DNA of 64,000 bases, taken from positions 744,001 through 808,000 of the forward strand of contig NC_039488.1 of assembly GCF_003590095.1 (NCBI RefSeq), given 5' to 3'. A program made the translations under genes and the position numbers. The stretch is from Trichoplusia ni. Taxonomy: Eukaryota > Arthropoda > Insecta > Lepidoptera > Noctuidae. The notes below the pieces were generated by a model, which saw only the letters and a program-made list of their open reading frames with translations, searched no databases and was not told the DNA's origin. Shown here in pieces: positions 35,796-46,870 of the stretch; within the stretch, counting starts at the first letter, position 1, and each line of letters begins with the position of its first letter.

Positions 35796-37485
35796 TCTAC
35801 ATTGCCGTGCCCTAGAGGTTCTATAGTGTACTATACTTATATTATGTTTTGTACATATTGAGGCTTTTTCTCCGACCTAAATTATCACACTGACAACAGA
35901 GATTTCTGGAATAATTTTCTAAACGATCCGCTTTAGTGTATTATTTCAAAGAAAGTATTATCGTGTCTTTAGTTTCTTAAATATTTGCAAAATAATACTC
36001 GGTAAATAGTCTATCAAATATCCGTTGATACAGTCGTCGTATTTACAGAGATAGATACCAGGAAATTCATGGGATGTTATAGTAGATGTTAGCCAAATCA
36101 AGTATCAAGAAGATAAACATATGTTCGTATATTAAGAGCCCGCTTCCATTTTTTTTGTGTTATTGTTGATGATATTTTTTTCATTAATTTATTTAGAAAA
36201 CTATAATTTATATTTTAAGTTAAAAAGTACAAGTAAAATAAACTAATTTATTAATAGAAAATAAAAACAATACTATTTCCACTGCTTTTTATGTTACTCT
36301 TTTTATTTTATTACTATGAATTCAGTGTTTCGTTTTGCAAATTACATGTTTATGCGCGATTCAAAAGAAAATTTACTATTTTATGATAAATGGATTTCGC
36401 ATTATTCAGTCGTCCCATGTTGTAAATCCGTCGCCATGTTTTAAAATCCAGTCCAAAAGGTAAGAAAAGTCTATTTTTAAGTTACGTTTGAAATGTAGAA
36501 AAAAAGTATGTTTATATTTTTCAAGAACTCGAACGTTTGAAACACAGTAACACTAACATTGATATCCTTAACATTAAGTTATTAATAGAGAAAACGGATC
36601 CCAAAATTGTTACAAAAGCAGCAACAACACTCGTGAATCTTTATCCGCTCGAACAGCAACGCGTATATTTATGAGGTTTATAATAATATTCATTAACATA
36701 CTAATCTTCCCATTACATAGACATCGAGAGGCCGATCCCCTCATTATTAATGTACCACCCTTCACTAAAAACGGGTTAATTTCTCTTATAAAACAATGAA
36801 AAGCAAAATTGAAATTATCCATGCTATACCCCTCTTTATAAAACTGTGACTCTTCGTAAATACTTGGACGTTAATTAATTTTTTTTATTGTCTCCTTCTT
36901 TCGGGGGTAGAACAAATAAATTATGAGCGGAAATGTAAATTTGTTGAGAAAAACTGTGCCGCTGTTGTAATTAAACGGCGCGATAATTGTGTAATTTGTG
37001 AACGTTTTGTTGGTCTCCTTTGGTGACCCTATGGTGTAGATATTGTAAATACATACTGGTGTATAATGGTGAGTGTGGTTAGTTTTATCAACCCTAACAT
37101 TAACTATACAGGAAAAAAGACTATTCTAAACATAACTTTAAACTTATGGAGGCCTTAGAGACGACTACGTACAAAGGCTAAGGACAAAATAGGTGAAATT
37201 TGAAGTTTGCAGAAACTATAAGTTATTTTCTTATCTAGTGTTGAACCGTCTTTTTTTCTTCAGCTTGTGAAATTAAAAGGTTAGCATGGTATAGAATGGC
37301 ATGATACCTTTTATTTATTTATAAAAAAAACCTCCCTTTCTCTTTCACTATTTCTCCCGGTAAATGGCTGACAAGGCTACTTGACTGTTTATCCAATGCT
37401 GAAAAAAAAGCAAGTTGGGTTATTTTATCTAAAGCCTTAATATAAGGAAAACTGAAACTCTTTAGTTGTTTATCGAAACACCTTA

Positions 37486-37500
37486 CACGTGTACCACGTG
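37486..37500. promoter_or_regulatory. Tandem canonical E-boxes
   Basis: CACGTG occurs at 37486-37491 and again at 37495-37500 with three bases between. Closely spaced CACGTG pairs are used by bHLH dimers such as Clock/Cycle or Myc/Max types. No promoter is visible nearby. Confidence 0.35.
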
Positions 37501-37982
37501 TTCAGTATTTATTTACGCAACATACACTTAACAAGTGATACTTTATCCATCTGCGAATTCAGCTGAAAAAAGCTTTGCTTCTCCAAACATTAACGAAATA
37601 GTCTCATTATAATGTCCGTTGCCCGGAAATATGAAATTTTAACAATTATGTTGCATATTTGTCCTACATACAGTTTCCTATTGACACAAGTGTCTGGATC
37701 TTTTATAAGTAATTTATTTCTTCTTTTATTTTTAAGTATCACGTTTTAGATTGGGTCACGTTTTAAAATTATTTTGGAATAGTAAAGTTAAAAGTGCATG
37801 ACCACACCGATATGGACTTTAAGTAGTGAAGCAAGAAGAAAAAATACTGTTAAATCATGGGATAGTAGTTGCTACTGCTGATACAAGCTGGTACAGATAG
37901 ACAATAGCCATATTAATGAATATTAATACTACGATTTTATTATCGTCCTCTTCACTGTTCAAGAAACAGTTCATCATTCCCC

Positions 37983-38216
37983 TGCCCTTTCTATCGGCCG
38001 TCATCTCACAAGAAACACTCTTTACAACCATATCGTCTTTCACACAATGCATCCATCGTTTTTTTGGTCGTCCTCTTCCCCTATGTCCATCCACATCCAT
38101 GCTTAACGCCTTCATCACCACATGATTTTTATTCCTCCGCATAACATGCCCATACCATGACAGCCGGTTACCACGTAGTTTCTCTGTAACCGGTGCCACT
38201 TTCAAACTTTCAACTT
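37983..38216 (-). pseudogene. C-terminal fragment of an RTE-like LINE reverse transcriptase
   Basis: The minus-strand reading contains NRLSWYGHVMRR, HVVMKALSMDVDG, GRGRPKKRW and CVKDDM followed by CEMTADR. This order of words is the C-terminal end of RTE-type non-LTR retrotransposon polyproteins, the group often mislabelled as craniofacial-development-protein-like. Only about 75 residues remain. The endonuclease and the catalytic fingers and palm of the polymerase are missing, as expected for a 5'-truncated copy. The frame stays open to 37855, but the last 40 residues look like 3' noncoding sequence. A small plus-strand frame over the same bases is a shadow. Confidence 0.8.
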
Positions 38217-38283
38217 TGTTTTAATTAAAATTGCAGCTAGTGTTGGAATTTTGGAAGAAAGAGGCTGCTCTACGCTTTGTAGA

Positions 38284-38292
38284 GCGCCATCT
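38284..38292 (-). promoter_or_regulatory. CTCF-like core AGATGGCGC
   Basis: GCGCCATCT on the plus strand is the reverse of the fly CTCF core. It lies just after a short hairpin GCTCTAC/GTAGAGC. Confidence 0.25.
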
Positions 38293-38394
38293 CGCTCCCA
38301 CAATAGAAACAGTCATACTTTAAGACATGAGGCAGTACTTATCACCAAATTTCAAAACGAAACACGTATATTATATAAGTAGGTTTATATCTAG

Positions 38395-38470
38395 CAAGAT
38401 GCGACTGCGGCGCCGCGATAGCGCCGCCGTGCCGGCCCGCACTGCCGACGGATTAGGCTGGTACCAGCCA
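38395..38470. other. Very GC-rich patch with a 14-base perfect palindrome
   Basis: Within AT-rich DNA, about 60 bases are dominated by GCGGCGCCGCG and GCGCCGCCG words. The patch ends with GGCTGGTACCAGCC at 38456-38469, a perfect palindrome. The frame through it (arginine- and alanine-rich) has no family resemblance. It might be a promoter, an origin-associated element or a piece of an unknown exon. Confidence 0.4.
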
Positions 38471-39597
38471 AGACCCCAACTTTATAAGAGCATGATGAAG
38501 ATTGGCCATCTTTAATTTAAAATAGCTGTATGTATGTATATGTATAGCTAGGTTACGGTAGACATGAAAGTTGTTGCTTTGTCGAAGAAATTTTGAATTT
38601 TGTTTTCAGCCATCTTTTCAGGTTGAGAATTAAGATAAAGAAATAACCTCGCAGTACCCATATTTACAATCAAGTGAATCCAGGATCAATAAGCTACCGA
38701 AAAAGAACGATTAGGAAAAAATCGTGTTAATATTACTTAATATTGTAGATCGATATCATCTTAGTGCTTCTGATTCCAACACAACATCATCTTTGAATGT
38801 AAAAAATGCTTTCTTAATTATTGTTCTAACACATCAATGAAAAATGGTCAGGAAAAAATCGTGAGGAAACTTAGATTCCTAATTTAATAAGAATCCCGAT
38901 AAAAGAAACCCGCTGTAACTGAGCATGAAGCAATGCTTTAGCTTTCCCTAGACGGGAAGAATCCTGTACCCTGCATCGAACTGCAAAAAGCTAGCAAAAC
39001 ATAAGCACGTCAATTAAAACTTAAAAAGTCCATATCAAAAAGCACAGACTACCCCATATGGTTCTAGGTGTTGATGCCAGAGATTATCACTTGAACGGTG
39101 ATTTTGAGGCGACAGTTTCACCCCATGAAGGGTGTTCCATCAGCCCGCAGCCAGCACGATGACATTAAGTGTACGAATGTTACACGAATAACAATGTGGA
39201 ACATATCTGGAGTAGGCAGCCATCGGGCGAAGAACCAGAGGGCTTGATACAGGGTGTTGTAGTTTGGAAAACTTTTATGGGTGTTGGAATTGGTTTGGAA
39301 AATGATTCATGATGGGTAAAGTTACTGCTTTTGTTTTTTACAAGACATACTGTTTGCATTTTTGTATTTCGAAATAATAATGTTTCTAGTCATCATTTTT
39401 ATAAACGTGCAGGATATACCTCTTAACTTTTCATAGCTAATTGAAGCGATTTCGCTCCGGTAAATAATTTTGGACGTTTTGGGTTGCAAGTTGTAGAAAA
39501 TTCTTCATGAGAATTCGAATCCTGTATAGAAACAAATTACAAGTTTTCTGAACACGCTTTACACGATCACTTATTAACATATTCCATTTAATATTGG
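38471..39597. other. Stretch without a recognisable gene
   Basis: Mixed composition; the part at 39050-39250 is GC-richer and could be a conserved noncoding element or diverged repeat. No gene is recognised. Confidence 0.45.
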
Positions 39598-39650
39598 TGC
39601 GCGTTGCGTGCGCACGCGTCGGTGTTTGCGGCACGCGCAACGCACGCGCC
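39598..39650. other. Alternating purine-pyrimidine, Z-DNA-prone patch
   Basis: Bases 39605-39619 strictly alternate pyrimidine and purine (TGCGTGCGCACGCGT). Bases 39631-39639 and 39640-39649 do so again (GCACGCGCA and ACGCACGCGC). The two halves are also roughly inverted copies of each other around a GTGTTTGCG centre. Such DNA favours the Z form under negative supercoiling. The minus-strand frame starting at 39718 runs through it with a fair Kozak context but no known relative. Confidence 0.5.
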
Positions 39651-39962
39651 TCCTGAAGCACTACGGCCAACAAACAACATTTTCGCCGTACCCCCGTATT
39701 GAGGGAGGATGTCACCATTGTTACAATCGTTTGCTCATTTTGTACTGGTGTTTAGTTTATTGGAACTAGGTATTGTTAATTTGGGATTTGGGTGGGATTT
39801 CATTGTGGTGTTGGAAATTAGATTTACTGACGGGGAATTTATGTCAAACGTCAATATAGTGCTAAAACAGATGTAGTCCTCTATATCATACACTAATTCA
39901 TGCATTAATGAATCGGGAAGTATTTTCAGTCAGGTTTTCCTTGGAAAATTCCAGTCAGTAAT

Positions 39963-40015
39963 TGTTCAAGGTTGGACAAAATGCGCTTAAGACGCATTTT
40001 GTCCAACCTTGAACA
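39963..40015. ncRNA. Perfect 23-bp hairpin, small-RNA candidate
   Basis: Arm one (39963-39985) begins TGTTCAAGGTTGG and ends AAAATGCG. Arm two (39993-40015) is its exact reverse complement. The seven-base loop is CTTAAGA. Outside the perfect core, AGTCAGG near 39931 and CCTGACT near 40055 also pair, giving a longer imperfect stem of about 130 bases. The arms are about as long as a small RNA duplex, but animal miRNA precursors are seldom perfectly paired. Alternatives are a foldback transposon remnant or a recent inverted duplication. No expression evidence exists here. Confidence 0.4.
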
Positions 40016-42224
40016 GAAACTCATTGATAGAAATATATGTATGTTTCCTGAAACCTGACTTATGATTTACATGTTTTCTAAATAATAAAGAATTTAGGCT
40101 TGAAAGAATTTTTAAAACCAAACCAACAGTACAATAAAATCCAAACATCACCAAGCCCCGAAATTGTAACATTTTCTGTTTAAAGTACCGGTCCCCTAAT
40201 GTTTGATCCGCGGAAAACTATTGGGCCGTTCATTCCTGATTGATACGGGCAGCAACAATGCATGTTTGCTTTCAATTACACACCCCGCCTCGTCGGCCAT
40301 CCAATACATCGGATTCACAGATATAGAGACTTTAAATAAATCACGGAGAAAAATATACGTGAGTTTTCTGATGGAAGTGTGCTTACGGTGAAATTTAAGT
40401 GGGGTTCTGATACTTTAGACAAGGATTATTGGAACTATGTAGTCTGTATGTAAGAGTGAAATTGAACTAATTTTAAAAACAATGAGAGAAAATTTTACTT
40501 ATTAACATTCTAATGGCAATGACTAAGATGTTTATCGCTTCTAATTTAATGTACCTAATATTGTTAAGAAACTCAAATGAAGATGACCTTAATTTTGGTT
40601 CCACTATTTTTTTTAATAAAACTATAAAATACCTCTTTAATTTTACATATCATCGTGTCCTTTGCTCCATTCCAGACGCTCAATAGATAACAACTACTTT
40701 CAATCTTGTCTTATTTCAGTTGCCTGCTGAAGAATTCGAACTCCAAAAAACACAAGTACATATCAGAGTATCCTCTCTAAATCACCATACCGGACGTTGC
40801 CAACATTGCAGCCAAAAGACCTGTTCTGTAAAGTTGTCATATCTGTAACTTCAGCTACATCCGTGATAAGCCACACGGCTACGGCCCGCCAATCACTCAG
40901 TTCACTGATTGTTGGATATCTACTTACCCCTTTATATCTCCTGCCGTGAATATTCACATGCAGAATGTATTTACATCGGTACACTTTTGTGTATGGAAGA
41001 TAGTGCATTTTCGAGCTTTTGGAAGGCGTTAGAATATTTTTAAGAATAGAATGCGATTGAGTACGTTTTTTTGTGTAAATATTTCAGAAAATTAAACGGT
41101 GCTTTTTTAAGGATTAGTAATCTGGGTAAAATTATTGAGAAGTTTGATGCCAATGCAATCTAGAATCCGGAGATTCCTTTTAAACATTTAAAGCCATAAA
41201 AGTCTGCAAACGCGAAAGCAAACCCAGAAATAAAAAGACATCGAAATCAGAGTAGACCAATCCGTCCGCAAGCAAATATATTATATTATAAATGACAAAC
41301 TATATGACAATGAAATACAAAAAAAAATCACAACGATTACTCAAATAACCTAAAAACGGTTTCAGCACAAATGCATATCAAATGACTTTCAACAATCGAA
41401 TGAACGCGGCCGGTGTTTTAACAAGTTAGACAAAGTTCTATTTGATTTATTTCCAACTACCCCCGAGCTAGCCAACTATTTTAATATTATATTACAACAA
41501 GGCACTCATTCTAATAGCTTTGAATGTACAGTTTTTATTGTAGTTGGATCACACTCACAATTTGACTTTTGAGGGTAGTATTCAATTCTGTTAAACGGTT
41601 TTGTTTTAGAATTTCCATTGTATCGAATGTGTTCTGTTTGATATCTGAAACTGGTATTTGATTTTTATCGTTCCTGTTTCATTTGTTTTTATTTTGCTAC
41701 CTTTTTTGTTAATTAACTTGCTGATCCATTCAACAATTTAGGCGGTAGTGCATCTTGTTTCATTTCAGTATTGACTGCAGAGAGCCTATTATGATATGTT
41801 AAAATAATGTTAGTGTTGTGGAAAAGTAACACCGCTCTTAATTAAGAGGTGACACTGGTTGAACTCGATATAAATCACTCTACCTTCATATTTTACAATG
41901 TTAAATACATAAGGCATTCCAAAGCAACCCTGTTGCCATCCAGCCAAGTGGAATTTACATACTCGCTGACGTCAACAAGAAATGCTCAAAACATGGAGAT
42001 TGACATCTAAGTCACGTGATTAATCGGAACGAAATTTCATTGTTTTCTAGTCACCTTAACGATTATAGCAATATATGTATTATGGCTAGAGAGGCACCAA
42101 GAACCATAGTCAGCAGAATGTATTTTGAGCTAAGTAACTAAACCCAACATAATTTTACTTGTAGCTCCCACAAGAAACAAAATTACGAACGGTCCAAGCA
42201 CATAAAATACAACGTAAAAGTGAT
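40016..42224. other. Stretch without a recognisable gene
   Basis: AT-rich with no recognisable gene. It has one TGACGTCA at 41967-41974. Confidence 0.5.
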
Positions 42225-42345
42225 GTAAGCAAAACTGAATGTGCCGACTATAAGGGTAGCGGGTTCGAGTCCGCGCCGGTAACCCCATCGTATCGCAAGC
42301 TCGCTTTATTTGAAACACAAATATTTGGCCTCGATGAAACTTTTC
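42225..42345 (+). mobile_element. tRNA-related SINE fragment
   Basis: A clear B box GGGTTCGAGTCC sits at 42259-42270, followed by GAAACACAAATATTTGGCCT, which resembles the body of common moth SINEs. No good A box is visible, so the head is truncated or diverged. Confidence 0.45.
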
Positions 42346-42606
42346 CACCGTCTACGGGCGTTTATTAATATTTTATTATTTTGTCTTGTTATTCCCGTTT
42401 CGGAAATTCTCAACTTCCCTTGTTACCAACTCCAGCTTTAAAGCGATTATATTTTAAATTATTTTAATTAAAACACTGTGCAAACGTCTAAGTACGGGCG
42501 TTGCTTTTCCGAATTATTAAATGAAAGATATTCGTTGGGTTTGTTACTTTGGGTGCTTTCAACAAATCGTTTGATATACGGCAGCTGTTTAAGGGTTTTA
42601 ATAAGA

Positions 42607-42830
42607 TAAAAACTGATCAGGTGCGAGTAAAACTTGCGACACTTAAGGTTCCATACAATTTAACTTAAAAAAATTGGTCAACCTTCTTTAAGATCTTACT
42701 GACCGGTGCAGAGCTCCAATTTTTTTTCGTTTGTTGCTGTATCGATAATTATGATAATCTGTGAGAAGTTCAGCCTAACAACAGACGGATAGTCGGACAG
42801 CAGAGCCTTAGTATTAGCCATTGCGTAAGA
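42607..42830 (-). repeat. Interspersed repeat, family E (copy 3)
   Basis: On the minus strand, GGCTCTGCTGTCCGACTATC and CCGTCTGTTGTTAGGCTGAA are followed later by GGAACCTTAAGTGTC and GTTTTACTCGCACCTG. The order matches the other family E copies and suggests a more complete 3' part. Class unknown. Confidence 0.5.
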
Positions 42831-45800
42831 AACCTTATTATTACCCAAGACAATTATCTAAATAAGTAATTCATGCGTTATTTTCAACAATACATTGACT
42901 TATTCGCAACACATCCAAAGAAATTTATTTGGTTTGTTTTTATTTTCCGACGAGTTTCGCTAAGTGTAAGCGACACAGTTTGCCGAGTCGATTAAAAATA
43001 TTGTTTACAGGCGCCCCGGTGTTGCCATACGGAAAATACTGTAAATATTTATCTCCCCACCCGAAGCTGTCTTACTACTTCAGAAGAATGTTTAGGACAA
43101 CAAAGTGATAAGAAATAGGGTTTTTTAGAATTACTGGTTTCCTTTGACTGAAAATGTGGTATATTGGACTAGTAATAGTACTATCATCTACTTAATAAGA
43201 GCGTTTTGACCTTTGTCTATTAAGCAATGCCTAAGAATATATTAATTATAATGAAAGCTAGGAATAATTCTCGACAGTACACATAGAACTCAATAAAATT
43301 AATATCCCTATTAGATACGCCCACGTTCAGCGCAATGTAAACGTCTGAAGCCGTTCAATTAAAACAAAACGAACACAAACATAATAACCGGTGGACCGAT
43401 TGTGATTTCAAAATTACGCTGTAGACAATTTAAATATTCAAAGTTTAAACCTATTACAAGTTCGCTACTCAAACTACTGCCGTTATGCGGGGCTTAAAGT
43501 TTTTGTGAATTTTACACTGCCAGCAAGATTAACGTTTTCCGAAGGCCGACAGAAGTTTCTTGTTCGTTAATTAATTAAATTGCTTCGCAGAATATTCCTA
43601 ACAATTTTAGCAGTTCATGGAACGAACGAAGTTTGTTCGTAATGTAACTACGTAATTTAGTTTTAATAGCACCCAGTCTGGGTAAAATTTTTCGTGTAAT
43701 TTTCTTTGTGACGTTATTTCATGTTTCTCGGAATTTCGTCGCAAATATTCTAATACGTCTTCAAGACAACAACAACCTATGTCATTTACAAGAATTTTGG
43801 TTTTCTTACAAGAAAATTCTTAGAACTCTACATGCGGTAATATTTGTAAACGGCATCGTTGAATTGAAGAATACAATAGTTATTTGTTATTAAATAATAT
43901 GAAAGGACATCATAGCAACCAGAATATCCTTAATCCACACTATTTGCAAAATGTGATATTGTCACATGAAAGGCCTTAAACAAACAAAAATCTCTCCAAA
44001 AGTACTTCAAATTCAGACAGGAATATAATAAAAGCGGTTAAGGTATAATCTTCAGCCATTTTGTTTGTTAATTTTGCTAGGAGCCGTCAGTTTGCGCGCC
44101 ACATTGAAGGGCCCTCGATGCTGGCAACACATGACATGGCAAAGACATCAAGTGATTGTGCCTGAGAATATCAAATGCATGTTTTTTTAAATCTTTGTTT
44201 TCATAGGAATTTGTTTTTGGCTGACATTTTATAGGGTGATTCATGAATAGAAGAATAGATAAAATAATATTTTAAATTGTACAAAACTAAGTGGGTTACT
44301 ATAGATAGGTATATCTTTTGTTTAATGATAATACAATGTTTGCTTGTATAATCACATTATAATAGTGAAATATTACTCTAATATACCTGTGATTTGTATA
44401 TTTAAGCCACCACACAGTTATGTAATGATAACGCTCTCTAATCCTCATATAAATCACGGGCTTGCAAATTTATGAGCCCACTGAGCACATACGTACATAT
44501 AATACGTAAATTATCACATGTCACACGCGCTTAAAAACACAACGCCCTTTTGATATATCGGTTTTGATAACGCGAATTACGCGGGAAGGTGTTATACATA
44601 CAAAATAGGTTTTAGATTAAACTTCCTTTGCAAGAAACCAGTATTAATGACAACAGAATATCTTCTATTTTCAAATTTGAAATCCTATTGTGTTCGAAAC
44701 ACGTGGCGGTGTTGTCATATCTTAAAACTTTTTTCATTCTCGATTCCTACCGGGCAACATGTGTTATTATTATTCTGTTCTTCATTCACCTTTCTTTGTG
44801 CTGACAATGGCCGGTCTACGGAACTATGGCCCTCTTGTAATGCGTGACATTATGTTCAAAGCATAAAAGAACTGAGAATGTTGGGAGAAATATGTTACGC
44901 GTTTATTCAATGTGTATTTCGGATGTAAAACAAACTGACATCGAATGTAAATACCTACTATTGTTGAGTGTTGTCATACGTAAAATAACATTCATAATGG
45001 TTATCTAATGGCCTTTTTTGATGAATAGCCGTCTGTCAGGCAAATACTGTTGTTTGTGGGTTGTTTAATATAGGTATTTGATTGGTTTTTAATTTACTTT
45101 TTGCTTGATGGTCAGAACAAAATATTTAATATGATCCCGTGTAGATAATAATTTAACTAGATGCCTTTGAGCGTAAAAGTTTTGAATTTGTTGCTACATT
45201 CCATACTGCTTGCAATTGTTTCTTAAAATGCAGTTAGATTTTTATGTCGTTTTAAACTTAAAAGTCGATTTGTGCATCTAATACTTAAATAGCCCTTTAT
45301 TTTTGGAACACATACAGACACCATCAAATTAGTTATTATTCATCACGTTGACAATACACAATCAACAACGTAGAACTGAAAAAAGGTTTTTAAAAATAGG
45401 CTTCATCTGATTGTGTATTTATCTCTGTGCATATTCAACATGCTGTCTGTCCGTTTATCCACGGTAGCACAAATACGTCACGGTCCTTTGACCGACAATA
45501 CTAGTTTAGTATTCATAAACAAACACAAAGAAAAATGAACTTTATAAACCAACAAATAAAGTGCATTTTATATGTCCTTGATACACGGATGGGACTTTTG
45601 CCCAATGGGATCTTTGCGCGTGAGTTGAAAACTTGAACGAAAACGTTTTGTCTTTCGGGAGGTTATGCTAATATACTTTGTTGTAATAAATGTTGTTTTT
45701 TTTTAATGGAATTCCCGATGACGTGGACATTGATTCATGTTTTTCAGTACCAAGGAGGTTAGTATCCGTAAATTCCGTAATATATCCGTTTTGTATTGGC

Positions 45801-46594
45801 CATGACGAATGAGACGTGTGTAATACATTTGCACTGCAATAAGTGGATAATAGATATGTTTTGAGGCTACTTGTGGACAAATATTTGTGTATGTTATAAC
45901 AATAATAATATATTGAACTAAAGTACACATAGTCTGTGTTTCTGATGGAAGGTACGGAACTACCTACATAGAGGTTTTATTATGCTTGCAGCCTATTTGA
46001 GGTGTAAGGTAATATGAAGTTAGTCGATAATGCCGTTCTGTAATTTACCACCTATATTGTTTTATGTTCAAGTCCTTTTAGATTAATGTTCATGTACCCT
46101 GCAGAATGATAATTTCTAACTAAACTTAAAATAACGATGCTTACGAAAGTGCTTCTTGATTGTTAATGTCAATAATAAAGAGGCTAGATAAAATATTTGT
46201 CCACAAATAGATACTTTTATTAGATGTACAATCATAATACATACATAATTGCTTTAGAATACTTGTAACTATTGAAATGTTATAGAATATGCAAAGAAAC
46301 AGGCTACATCGGAGCGAATCGACATTGAACATAATTTATTAACAAATATAAACCATTTCAGCACAGTAAACGGGTACAATGCGTGCCTCTTTACTTTAAA
46401 TGGAAGCCCTAATAGGCGTAACGCAAACACAAGTGCACTAAACATCATACATTCCATACAAATGTACCTGTTACAGGACATAGAAAACGTAGCTTAAAAC
46501 TTCCTGCAACCGACAAAGGGGATCCACAAATTCGACACGCCCAAATCAAAATATATTATCGAGTTATTCGATAATAAAAACTGGCAACACTGAA
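42831..46594. other. Stretch without a recognisable gene
   Basis: AT-rich with no recognisable gene, repeat boundary or notable structure. Confidence 0.5.
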
Positions 46595-46870
46595 AGAAAA
46601 AAAATTGCGTCGGCGTTCGCACAATCAATCAAGCGATAAGCCAATAAACCTCAACGATGCGCTTTTGAATCGCGAATTCGATTTTTGAATCGTTCCATTG
46701 TTGCGCATGGCCGGCGGCGCGCGATCTGGCTCGCCGACTTGCACAATGAAAGGGCAACCGGAAGCGAACGGTGTCTCCTTGTGAATAGGACGGTTCTGGA
46801 CGCGTTCAGGAACTGTGGGCCTGTGTCGATCAGAACACTTACAGTCAGCAAAATAATGGGCAGAGCAAAC
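46595..46870. other. GC-richer segment open in several frames
   Basis: This segment is clearly less AT-rich than its neighbours, and three overlapping frames on both strands (up to 104 codons) stay open across it. That pattern usually reflects composition rather than coding. The translations match no family I know. ATTATCGAGTTATTCGATAAT just upstream is a palindromic word. It could be a promoter or an unrecognised exon. Confidence 0.35.

Larger units (their letters stand above)
35301..37982. other. Stretch without a recognisable gene
   Basis: AT-rich. It contains a (CT)7 microsatellite and a tandem E-box pair (annotated separately). No gene is recognised. Confidence 0.5.

Noticed and set aside
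37916..38125. Plus-strand frame opposite the LINE fragment
   Set aside because: It is the antisense shadow of the RTE-like reverse transcriptase remnant.
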